The translations under genes and the position numbers were made by a program. DNA of 37,191 nt. Source: CAYQCE01 sp964415885. Lineage in GTDB: Bacteria > Zixibacteria > MSB-5A5 > JAABVY01 > JAHJOQ01. The DNA is taken from NCBI GenBank assembly GCA_964415885.1, contig CAYQCE010000031.1:1-37191 (forward strand), in the 5' to 3' direction. Under the pieces are notes generated by a model, which saw only the letters and a list, made by a program, of their open reading frames with translations, was not told where the DNA came from and ran no database searches. Positions 1 through 7,058 of this stretch are shown piece by piece. The stretch's first letter is position 1, and each line of letters opens with the position of its first letter.

Positions 1-806
1 AGCGTCGCCCGGATGAATACAAAGCCCGGGTAGGTCCCAGCCGTGTATGTGAATGTACCAACAGAATCCACTGTCGTTATCGCAGCGGGGACCGAACCTA
101 TCTTGTCCCAAATCTCGTTCTCATTAGCATCCCACTGCACCTTGTCTATATTCTCCGTGAAGTAGCCGTCACCGTTGATGTCTTCGAAACGCTCACCGCA
201 TTCGAGACGAATCACTGTGCCGGTCGGAGCGGGCACACCCTCATCGATATAGACCGTAACCGACACGTCGACGGCGTCTTCACCATCGGCGAGGATGAAG
301 CCATCCGGCACCGTCCAGTTGAAACTGGAGGCGCTCGGATCCTGGGTATCCAGGTCACCGGTTACTGAGAAGACACGATTGGCATATACTTCGGAATCCG
401 TACCGAGTTCGGCCGATATCGATACCTGGCCGGTATCTAACGGCACGAATGTTCCGCTGAACTCGCCCTGGGTACCTGATGTATCTACTGCGTTGATGAA
501 GTACCCGTTTTGCACTGGATTTACTGCGAAGATAACCTGCATGCTTTCGACACCGTTACCAGAGCTGTCACGAACATAGCCGGTCACCGGATACTGCTGG
601 TTCGGCTCTACCTTTCCGCTGTACTCGATATCGAAGTCCTCAATTGCGTAGCTTCCCGACGGATTGATCCCGCCGCCGCCGCCATCATCGTCATTATCGT
701 CGATCATGCGATAATCGCCGCAGCCGGCTACCGCGAAAGCCACACCAATGACGAGCACTCCCGTTAGAGCAAATCTGCCGTACTTCTTCAAAATATCAGC
801 AAACAT
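1..806 (-). CDS. Ig-like surface lipoprotein, C-terminus cut by the window edge
   Basis: The frame is open from an ATG at 806 to the window edge, giving 268 residues without a stop. Residues 1-29 form a bacterial lipoprotein signal: a charged start, a hydrophobic core and the lipobox AVAGC, so the mature protein should be lipidated on that Cys. An Asp- and Gly-rich spacer follows, then beta-rich sequence resembling invasin/Big-type Ig domains (for example the stretch containing YPVTGYVRDSSGNGV, and a second one beginning near TGTVIRLECGE). A GGAG lies 9 bases before the ATG. The gene starts 42 bases after the pilQ stop on the same strand, so it is probably the next cistron of the pilus operon. 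A role as a surface or pilus-associated adhesin is inferred from this position; no specific family is recognised and the total length is unknown. Confidence 0.8.
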   Translation of the reverse strand, partial: MFADILKKYGRFALTGVLVIGVAFAVAGCGDYRMIDDNDDDGGGGGINPSGSYAIEDFDIEYSGKVEPNQQYPVTGYVRDSSGNGVESMQVIFAVNPVQNGYFINAVDTSGTQGEFSGTFVPLDTGQVSISAELGTDSEVYANRVFSVTGDLDTQDPSASSFNWTVPDGFILADGEDAVDVSVTVYIDEGVPAPTGTVIRLECGERFEDINGDGYFTENIDKVQWDANENEIWDKIGSVPAAITTVDSVGTFTYTAGTYPGFVFIRAT

Positions 807-848
807 ATTGGTTTACTCCAGTCACTTTGTGAGTTTCACCGCGCACCT

Positions 849-2150
849 TTAGCCGGACTGACCGGATGATGCGAGGTCACTGTTCACGATAGTCGGAGTC
901 ACGAAGATCATCAGATCGCGATTCTCGACTCTCTTCCTGATATGCTTAAACAGATAGCCCAGCACCGGGATATCTTTGAGAACCGGTACTCCGCTTTCCG
1001 TCTCGATTAGATCCTGAGTTGTAAGGCCACCGATGACAACCGTCTGGCCGTTCTCGACGACGACGTTGGTCTCGGCGTTATTCGTGTTGATTATCAGTCC
1101 GTTCGGATCGAACTCGTAAGTCGAACGCTCAGGCATCAGATGCATGAGAATTCTGTTCTCGGATGTGATGTGAGGCGTGACTCGGAGTATCGTGCCGACC
1201 TCTTCATAGGTGATAACCACATTGCCTGAAGCGTCGAACTGCTTAACCGGAATCTTCTGCCCCATCTGAATCCTGGCGAGCTTGTTATCTACAGTCGTTA
1301 TCTCCGGGTGGGCAATAATCTTGCCCATACCATCGGAAATCAGCGCGGCTATCTTAGACTTGAGATCCCAGCCGTCCTGAATCGTACCGAATGTGAAGTC
1401 GGCGATCGGATCAACGACCTGGGATGCGCCCCTGACCGCTGTCTCATGATCATAGCTGTCACCGTCAGATTCGATCTTCTCGCCTGTCAATGCCCAGTCG
1501 ACACCAATGTCATGGAGGGCATTGGAGGACACCTCGACAAGCTGCGCAGATATCTTGATCTGGGCGGTTTCCTTGTCGAGCTTGACAACGAATTCTTCCA
1601 CCGCCTGGATATTCGACGGGGTATCCTGAATAATCAGTGAATTCGTGCGCTCATCCACCTCTATATGACCGCGATCGGTGAGCAGTGACTGCACCGGAGT
1701 GACGAGATCCTTGGCGGAGGCATTGTCCACAGGGATGATCCTGTTCTGCAGTTCAACAAGGGTCCTCTGCTCAGCGGCGTGCTGTTGAATCGCTGCCGAT
1801 TCCTCCATCCACTCCCTGGTGGGAAGCACGCGAATATAACCGCTCTCTTCGACAGCAGTCAGTCCGTACGTCTTGGTCAGAATGTCGAGAGCCTGCTGCC
1901 ACGTGACATCCTTCAGGCTGACGGATACATTCCCCTCGACAGTAGGTGATGCAACGATATTTACTTCGCCATACTCAGCCAGGAAATTGAGCACCGATCT
2001 GACCTCTGCATTCTGGAAGTTCAGGGTCTTGATCGGCTTGTTTGGGTTCGGCACCGTGTTCTGACTCTGCAGAACTGGAGTATCACTGAACACCAGTAGC
2101 AGAGCTGCGACCAGCACCAGAATTGTTGATGATAAGATCTTCGAACGCAT
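849..2150 (-). CDS. pilQ: Type IV pilus secretin PilQ (short form without AMIN domain)
   Basis: This encodes the outer-membrane secretin through which the type IV pilus leaves the cell. A signal peptide (about residues 1-30) is followed by a short secretin/TonB N-terminal (STN) domain at about 43-110, a Secretin_N (NolW-like) domain at about 135-195 containing VDERTNSLII, and the secretin domain at about 195-425. The C-terminal signature VPVLKDIPVLGYLF and the ending LMIFVTPTIV are both typical. At 433 residues it is much shorter than common PilQ proteins, because the N-terminal AMIN region is absent; an AMIN domain occurs in the gene just upstream instead. The ATG at 2150 follows a GGGGAT-type ribosome binding site. 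The stop of the upstream gene is 11 bases away, so the two are translationally close. A GspD of a type II system is the alternative, but the PilMNOP context argues for PilQ. Confidence 0.93.
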   Translation of the reverse strand: MRSKILSSTILVLVAALLLVFSDTPVLQSQNTVPNPNKPIKTLNFQNAEVRSVLNFLAEYGEVNIVASPTVEGNVSVSLKDVTWQQALDILTKTYGLTAVEESGYIRVLPTREWMEESAAIQQHAAEQRTLVELQNRIIPVDNASAKDLVTPVQSLLTDRGHIEVDERTNSLIIQDTPSNIQAVEEFVVKLDKETAQIKISAQLVEVSSNALHDIGVDWALTGEKIESDGDSYDHETAVRGASQVVDPIADFTFGTIQDGWDLKSKIAALISDGMGKIIAHPEITTVDNKLARIQMGQKIPVKQFDASGNVVITYEEVGTILRVTPHITSENRILMHLMPERSTYEFDPNGLIINTNNAETNVVVENGQTVVIGGLTTQDLIETESGVPVLKDIPVLGYLFKHIRKRVENRDLMIFVTPTIVNSDLASSGQSG

Positions 2151-2161
2151 TTTATCCCCTC

Positions 2162-3637
2162 TTATTCTTCATCTGATTCCAGTTTTAGCGCGATCGTTCG
2201 GCTCCATCCATACTCCTGAACCTGGAAGATGATCTTGTCCGAGCGAATCTGAACGACGTAGCCGTTCCTGATCGGATCACCATCCTGCAGAATGTAGCCG
2301 TAGCCATCAACGTCCTCGAGTAGAGCACTCGAACCCTGCGACGACTCGAGCACGCCGACGAGACGGAGTGTCTCGACATTCGGCGGTTCGCCAGGATCGT
2401 ATCCGGCCAGTGACTTGTCGATCAAAGCTGTGAATGGATCACGTTTGCCCCAGGATTGATAACTGACGACCTTCCGTTTCGGGAACCTTCCCGCGAGAGT
2501 GCCAGACGTTTTCGTTGGACGATCCGGGTTCTTTCTGTATTCGAGTTCATCATCAATGTCGGTGCCGTCTTCCTCGCGAATCTCCCTGGGCAGAATCGGC
2601 TTTTCCTCATTGGCTCCGGAATCGCTGATTCCCTCAGAGCCTTCACCGGCGGAAACGTCACTCTCGACTGCAGGCTTTTCTTTGGTATCGACAGCCGGTG
2701 TATTCTGTGCTTCCGGCTTCTTGTCCTTAAGAATACTCGGCTGCGACACTTCCTTGTCACCATTACTGCCGTTTGCTTTGCTTCCGGCATCCGCCACGAC
2801 ACGTGCATCATCTGCGCCTTCCTCTAAATCACCCATCTCTTCAAACGACGGCGGGGTACTGAGGATGGCAGTCGCGAGCTTGCCAGTATCGGCAAGATTC
2901 GATATCTCGGATTTCTCCGGTTCCTTGTTCTCTATCGGCTTATGATCCGTTTTCTCGGCTGTCACAGGCTGAGTAGATGCGTTTTTTGGAGATTCACTAT
3001 CCTGCTGATTCTTGTTGGATATTCCCGGGATCTGCGGACCCTCGTCCTCGCCCCAGACTGTGGAACTGACGAGTCTTGGCTCCTCCGGATTCGTTTCTGA
3101 TACGGGGCCTTCCTGCGCCTGATCGCTCTCTGTCTCGGCGGCTTCGGTAGATCCGCTCAGCGCAAGCTGTATCTTCTCCGCCTCGCTGAGAGGCTGCGCA
3201 CACCAGAACGGGTAATGCTCGTCATCAGGCGTCGAGAGCATGAGCGTTATACTGCTTTCATCCTCCCGCACCTTATAGGTGATCTTGCCTCTGACATCAA
3301 GTACTATCCTGACGATCTTGTCCGGCTTGACGGAAAACTGGCTTGTACGGATACTCGTAATCGACTGTCCCGGCAGATCATTGAAATTGTAATGAGGCAG
3401 ATCATGCTCGGCGTCCTTCAAATCGAGGACAATACGATACGGCTTCCCCGCTCCCGGCTCCACGATCTGATGCTCATACTTCATCCCCTCGGAACCATAT
3501 ACGGTCAGCTCCGTGAAATCGCCCTGTCTCTTAAGGCTGATGTTCTCCACGGATACAGATGCTAATCCGATGACCGGGACCATTAGTATCCCGACGAATG
3601 CAAGGGCGGTCACTATCCTATTGTTCTTTGACAGCAT
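2162..3637 (-). CDS. pilP: AMIN domain fused to a PilP-type pilus assembly domain
   Basis: The 491-residue exported protein has three parts. A signal peptide covers about residues 1-26. An AMIN domain lies at about 27-130 (VENISLKRQGDFTELTVYGS, later KIVRIVLDVRG). A long acidic, Ser/Glu/Pro-rich linker of about 250 residues looks disordered. The C-terminal domain at about 398-491 resembles PilP: KRDPF, then LRLVGVLE, then YILQDGDPIRNGYVVQI. PilP normally is an inner-membrane lipoprotein that links the PilN/PilO pair to the secretin. AMIN domains normally occur at the N-terminus of PilQ, where they bind peptidoglycan. Here AMIN and PilP share one chain and there is no lipobox. I infer that this protein both docks to the cell wall and contacts the secretin. 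The ATG at 3637 has AGAGG upstream, and the pilO stop is 8 bases before it. Confidence 0.85.
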   Translation of the reverse strand: MLSKNNRIVTALAFVGILMVPVIGLASVSVENISLKRQGDFTELTVYGSEGMKYEHQIVEPGAGKPYRIVLDLKDAEHDLPHYNFNDLPGQSITSIRTSQFSVKPDKIVRIVLDVRGKITYKVREDESSITLMLSTPDDEHYPFWCAQPLSEAEKIQLALSGSTEAAETESDQAQEGPVSETNPEEPRLVSSTVWGEDEGPQIPGISNKNQQDSESPKNASTQPVTAEKTDHKPIENKEPEKSEISNLADTGKLATAILSTPPSFEEMGDLEEGADDARVVADAGSKANGSNGDKEVSQPSILKDKKPEAQNTPAVDTKEKPAVESDVSAGEGSEGISDSGANEEKPILPREIREEDGTDIDDELEYRKNPDRPTKTSGTLAGRFPKRKVVSYQSWGKRDPFTALIDKSLAGYDPGEPPNVETLRLVGVLESSQGSSALLEDVDGYGYILQDGDPIRNGYVVQIRSDKIIFQVQEYGWSRTIALKLESDEE

Positions 3638-3645
3638 TTCAACCT

Positions 3646-4254
3646 CTACTGATTGGCAGGACTGAATTTATCTTCCGGTGATACGAAGTACGTTGTCAGA
3701 AGCATGCTCGATTCGAGACTCCGCGAATCGTGAATCTTGCGTTTGTCTCTTGAGCTCGCAAGCGACTTCTCCGGAAGACCGTTTATCTCAATTCTGCTGA
3801 CATTCGTTATGAACGGGAAATTTGCTATGCTGGCGAGGAATTCACCGAATTCGTGAAAAGTACCGGTGAATTTCACGAGATACTCGCTCTTGGAGTAGAA
3901 GCGTGAGCCTCTCGTTCCTAGCGGTTCGACCTCGAGCAGGCGCGACTGAGTTATTGACGCTGCCGAGTGAAGCTGCACGAGGAATTTCGGAACCTGGTTC
4001 TCCTCCGGCAGGAGCATCGCGACCATCTCATATCGCTCCATCAGATCCTCATGTTCTCGCTGCAGACCCTTCAGGCTCTTCGCCTTCAATTCGACGGCGT
4101 TAAGCTCTGTCATGATGCTCTCATATCCGGCTCTCTTCTCGGTCAGTTTGGCGTCATTCTCGGAGTATACTCTTGAGTACCAAAAGTAAAGAACGAGAAA
4201 GAAGCCGAGCACCGCGAGAGCCAGCTTCTGTGTTTTCGGATCTTTTAGGTCCAT
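3646..4254 (-). CDS. pilO: Type IV pilus inner-membrane protein PilO
   Basis: The 202-residue protein has one N-terminal membrane segment (about residues 9-28, LALAVLGFFLVLYFWYS), then a periplasmic coiled coil at about 30-75 and a ferredoxin-like fold region containing VPKFLVQLHSAA and FTGTFHEFGEFLASIANFP. The last segment is characteristic of PilO. In the family, PilO pairs with PilN and connects the PilM ring to PilP and the secretin. The ATG at 4254 follows a strong GGAGG. The gene lies 15 bases after pilN in the pilMNO order. The C-terminus (about 165-202) is basic and Ser-rich and is less recognisable. Confidence 0.92.
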   Translation of the reverse strand: MDLKDPKTQKLALAVLGFFLVLYFWYSRVYSENDAKLTEKRAGYESIMTELNAVELKAKSLKGLQREHEDLMERYEMVAMLLPEENQVPKFLVQLHSAASITQSRLLEVEPLGTRGSRFYSKSEYLVKFTGTFHEFGEFLASIANFPFITNVSRIEINGLPEKSLASSRDKRKIHDSRSLESSMLLTTYFVSPEDKFSPANQ

Positions 4255-4269
4255 TCAATCCTCCGTCGG

Positions 4270-4968
4270 CTATCTCTCGGCGATGGTTGGGGATTCGACG
4301 CCCTCGATTTCAGAGTCTTCAAGCACATGATCGAATGACATCTTGCACGTGACCTTGAAGTTGTAAGCCGAAACGCCTCGCACATCCTGCTCCTTGGCGA
4401 ACTTCATATCTATGTTCTCAAAGTAGTCGGATTTGTTAAGGCCAATAAGAAATGATGCAATCGAGCTGAGCGTGAAAGCATAACCCTCGAGCTCCGTGTA
4501 TACATCCTTGTCGAATATGAACTCTTCCACCTTTACACTGTCAGCCGTCATCTCGCCGGGAACCTTCGCCTTGGCCTGAGCCTGCCCACCCTTCTGCCTG
4601 GGTTCGGCGATTCTGGTGAGCCACATGAATTCCGGCACCCTCTGATTGACATCCTCGAGAAGATCAACCCACACCGAGCGGTAACGATCGAGCTTCTCGA
4701 TCGCCTCCATTCTCTGGATGATCTTGCCCTTGAGGTCAGAGAGGTTATCGATGAGCTTGATATCCTCCTGGAGACGTGCCCGTCTCTGACTCGCCTTCTT
4801 GATGTCCTCGTCGAGCGAGGAGAGCTGATACTGCTGATAGAATGTCACCGTAGCCAGAAGGAGTATAACCGCCCCCACTCCAGCGGCCACATACATCATC
4901 TTCTTGTCCAGGCGAAATGCCCGAGACCGTTTGCGGTATTCCTTTGGAAGTAGATTTATCTCTATCAT
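4270..4968 (-). CDS. pilN: Type IV pilus inner-membrane protein PilN
   Basis: The 232-residue protein begins MIEINLLPKEYRKR. The INLLP motif near the N-terminus is the conserved PilN element that inserts into the groove of cytoplasmic PilM. A single membrane segment follows at about residues 27-46, then a coiled coil (about 47-95) and a periplasmic domain. The domain contains VPEFMWLTRI and FTLSSIASFLIGL, both usual in the Fimbrial_PilN family. An insertion rich in Ala/Lys/Gln at about 120-145 is less usual. The start codon is 3 bases after the pilM stop, consistent with translational coupling, and pilO follows after 15 bases. Confidence 0.92.
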   Translation of the reverse strand: MIEINLLPKEYRKRSRAFRLDKKMMYVAAGVGAVILLLATVTFYQQYQLSSLDEDIKKASQRRARLQEDIKLIDNLSDLKGKIIQRMEAIEKLDRYRSVWVDLLEDVNQRVPEFMWLTRIAEPRQKGGQAQAKAKVPGEMTADSVKVEEFIFDKDVYTELEGYAFTLSSIASFLIGLNKSDYFENIDMKFAKEQDVRGVSAYNFKVTCKMSFDHVLEDSEIEGVESPTIAER

Positions 4969-4971
4969 CTG

Positions 4972-6024
4972 CTACTTCACCTTTCTGGCTGCCAGTCCGA
5001 TCGGCACCGCCAGGAGCGGCGCTATCCTCTCCGGCTGGATGTAGCTAAACATATCCGGATCATATTCAATATTCCTGAGCGGATTCGCGATCTCAATCGG
5101 GATATTGAGCTTTGACTGGATGAACTCCGGAAGATACGGAATCAGCGCTCCGCCTCCGGACAGGATAATCCAGTCCACCGAGTTGACCTTCGCGAGCGAC
5201 TTGAAGTATGAGAACGCCACCTCGATGCCGGAGAGCATCTCCTCAGCCGCTGTAACAATAGTCGCCTTCAGCATATCCTGGTCGATTGATGATTCCATCT
5301 CTCCCTTGATCGCCTTGGCGGTCAATTCCTGGTTGAGACGGAACTCCCGCTGAATTGTATCGTAGATCAATCTTCCGCCCGCAGATACATCGCGGGTGGA
5401 ATGATACTTGCCTTCCTTCATGAAAGTGACATTCGTGATATCATAGCCGATGTTCACGAGCGCGGTCACGCGCTCCGGATCAACATCATAGTTGATCTCG
5501 TACGAATTCAGAATGGCGAATGCGTCTGTGTCGACGAGGACCGGCTTCAGGCCGGCATCCTGGATGACTTCAAGATACGACTTTAGGAATTCGTTCCTCG
5601 CTGCCACGATCAGCACATCCATCTTATTCGTTTCTTCATCGGTGCTCACGACAAAGTAGTCCATGGTAACATCCTCGACATCGAACGGCGCGCGCTGTTC
5701 GGCCTCGAACAAAATGGCCTGCTCGGCTTCCGCACCGCTTTTCTTGTCGATCGTGATCTTGTCGGTAAGAACACCATGACCCGAGATTGAGAGAACGACT
5801 TCCTTAATGCCCGGGTCGATCTGGTCAACAAGGCTTCGTATATTGAAGACTACAGTGTCGCGATCCTTGATCTCCTCGGACACGACTGCCTCGACCGGAA
5901 GCTCACGCACTCCCATCGATCTTATGGCGTAATTACCTCCCTTGTTTTCCATCGTGACGATTTTGATGGAGGAGGCGCCGATGTCAAGTCCGGTAGTTGT
6001 TTTACTACGCGATCCGAATAGCAT
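4972..6024 (-). CDS. pilM: Type IV pilus actin-like ATPase PilM
   Basis: The 350-residue cytoplasmic protein has the actin/FtsA-like ATP-binding fold. It opens with the phosphate-1 motif TTGLDIGASSIKIV (about residues 10-23), has the central VNIGYDITNVTF (phosphate 2, about 190-201), and the adenosine motif WIILSGGGALIPYLPEFI near residue 287. The length is normal for PilM. In the family it forms a cytoplasmic ring that binds the N-terminus of PilN. It is the first gene of the operon. A ribosome binding site CGAGG lies upstream of the ATG at 6024. The 229 bases between it and the pseudopilin gene contain the terminator of that gene, so pilM must have its own promoter; I do not see one with confidence. 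Confidence 0.95.
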   Translation of the reverse strand: MLFGSRSKTTTGLDIGASSIKIVTMENKGGNYAIRSMGVRELPVEAVVSEEIKDRDTVVFNIRSLVDQIDPGIKEVVLSISGHGVLTDKITIDKKSGAEAEQAILFEAEQRAPFDVEDVTMDYFVVSTDEETNKMDVLIVAARNEFLKSYLEVIQDAGLKPVLVDTDAFAILNSYEINYDVDPERVTALVNIGYDITNVTFMKEGKYHSTRDVSAGGRLIYDTIQREFRLNQELTAKAIKGEMESSIDQDMLKATIVTAAEEMLSGIEVAFSYFKSLAKVNSVDWIILSGGGALIPYLPEFIQSKLNIPIEIANPLRNIEYDPDMFSYIQPERIAPLLAVPIGLAARKVK

Positions 6025-6159
6025 ATTCTAACACCTCGATTTGAGTGTCGGCATAGACCTCCGAGGGAGTCTATTGGTCGAATGCCATACCTGATGTTAA
6101 GAACCTTTTAACCTACAGTCTTATTATCGTCTGCGAATACCAAAAATTGAGAGCCGTTC

Positions 6160-6181
6160 AAAAAAAAACAGGCGTTGCCTG
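6160..6181 (-). terminator. Rho-independent terminator of the pseudopilin gene
   Basis: On the minus strand a short hairpin (stem CAGGC/GCCTG, loop AAC, 6181-6169) runs directly into nine T (6168-6160). It lies 73 bases beyond the stop of the FimT/GspH-type gene and before pilM, so it should separate the two transcripts. Confidence 0.75.
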
Positions 6182-6202
6182 ATAATCAGATAGAATAAGT
6201 AA

Positions 6203-6224
6203 GGCCCCCCCAGACGGGGGGGCC
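6203..6224. other. Perfect 9-bp GC hairpin between pseudopilin gene and pilM
   Basis: GGCCCCCCC (6203-6211) and GGGGGGGCC (6216-6224) form a perfect stem around a 4-base AGAC loop. No T-run follows on either strand, but the real terminator hairpin is about 22 bases further along the minus strand. It may protect the 3' end of the pseudopilin mRNA or act as part of a double terminator. Confidence 0.55.
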
Positions 6225-6253
6225 ACCCAAACAGGAAAGGAGGAAGGAATGGG

Positions 6254-6751
6254 TCAATTTTCCATGTAGTCTATCGTTGCCCTTCCTGTTGCGGCTAATA
6301 CAGATATGTTGAACATCTGATAGTTGTCTTCACTATACTGGTGCCCGTAAATGAACCCGGATTCCGACGCCCTGCCGTTCGGGAAAAAACAGATCGCTCC
6401 ACTCGAAAATGATGAATGAATTTCATCTACGTTTGCATCTAACGTATCGAACGACACGATCGAGTCATTGAATTCGTCAAAAGCGAAGGCCGACGGATTA
6501 CTTAGGTCCCTGAAGACCACTATCCGGCGCCTGTCGAAGTTGACCTCAACGCCAAACTGGTCGTTCTTCGCAATCGCTGAGGATCTTGCCAGTCTAAGAG
6601 CCTTGGTGATCTCCGTAGCGGACGAACGCCAGCGAATCTTCTGAATCGCGCCGGCAAAATTCGGCGCTGCAAGCCCGGCAACGATACCTATAATAACCAC
6701 AACAATAAGCAGTTCTATCATCGTGAATCCGTCTCTGCTGCGTATTCTCAT
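6254..6751 (-). CDS. FimT/GspH-type pseudopilin (minor pilin)
   Basis: The 165-residue protein has a class III prepilin signal: basic leader MRIRSRDG, cleavage before Phe, then F-T-M-I-E with the conserved Glu at mature position 5, and a hydrophobic helix. The segment ALRLARSSAIAKN is the signature of the GspH/FimT family of minor pilins, which help start fibre assembly. The start at 6751 is chosen because an AGAAGGAAGG ribosome binding site lies just before it. A sigma-54 promoter at 6796-6811 also places the transcript start near 6785, which excludes a start further upstream. The gene stands alone, has its own terminator, and lies upstream of the pilM operon on the same strand. It could serve as the major pilin in this organism, but its family signature favours a minor pilin. 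Confidence 0.9.
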   Translation of the reverse strand: MRIRSRDGFTMIELLIVVVIIGIVAGLAAPNFAGAIQKIRWRSSATEITKALRLARSSAIAKNDQFGVEVNFDRRRIVVFRDLSNPSAFAFDEFNDSIVSFDTLDANVDEIHSSFSSGAICFFPNGRASESGFIYGHQYSEDNYQMFNISVLAATGRATIDYMEN

Positions 6752-6795
6752 AATCACCTTCCTTCTCAAGTCAGGATTGGTTCCATCTCTAAACA

Positions 6796-6811
6796 AGCAA
6801 GGTCTGTGCCT
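6796..6811 (-). promoter_or_regulatory. Sigma-54 (-24/-12) promoter of the pseudopilin gene
   Basis: Read on the minus strand, the sequence is AGGCAC, five bases, TTGCT. This matches the RpoN consensus (T)GGCAC-N5-TTGCW with exact spacing; the -24 GG is at 6810/6809 and the -12 GC at 6798/6797. The predicted transcript start is near 6785, giving a leader of about 34 bases before the ATG at 6751. Pilin genes under sigma-54 and an NtrC-type activator (PilR) are well known in Pseudomonas, Myxococcus and Geobacter. Confidence 0.75.
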
Positions 6812-6853
6812 CGGCCAAAATTAAACACAACCGGAGTCTTAAACGTATGTATA

Positions 6854-6875
6854 TCAGCAGACTATATATCGCTGA
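6854..6875. promoter_or_regulatory. Possible activator-binding dyad upstream of the sigma-54 promoter
   Basis: TCAGC (6854-6858) and GCTGA (6871-6875) form a 5-bp dyad with a 12-base, AT-rich centre. Its middle lies about 80 bases upstream of the predicted sigma-54 start, the usual distance for an NtrC-family enhancer. Five-base half-sites can occur by chance. The remaining bases between the pseudopilin promoter and the protease promoter show nothing else I can support. Confidence 0.3.
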
Positions 6876-6981
6876 CCACACCGCGCAGCACGTAGAGCTT
6901 ATTGTTGTGCAGGTTTCAATGGGAATTCCGACAACATGATATAGGACTAATCCAACATCGTTCGGGAACGAATTTTCGTGC

Positions 6982-7009
6982 TTGACAATTATAGTAATTT
7001 GAGCATCAT
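6982..7009 (+). promoter_or_regulatory. Sigma-70-type promoter of the subtilase gene
   Basis: A perfect -35 box TTGACA (6982-6987) is followed after 16 bases by CATCAT (7004-7009), a 4/6 match to the -10 box. The transcript would start near 7016, which leaves about 43 bases before the ATG at 7059 and supports that start over an in-frame one at 6978. Confidence 0.55.
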
Positions 7010-7058
7010 AGAGTTAGCACATCGAAAAAAGTACCCGCATGACCATGAGGATATCAAC

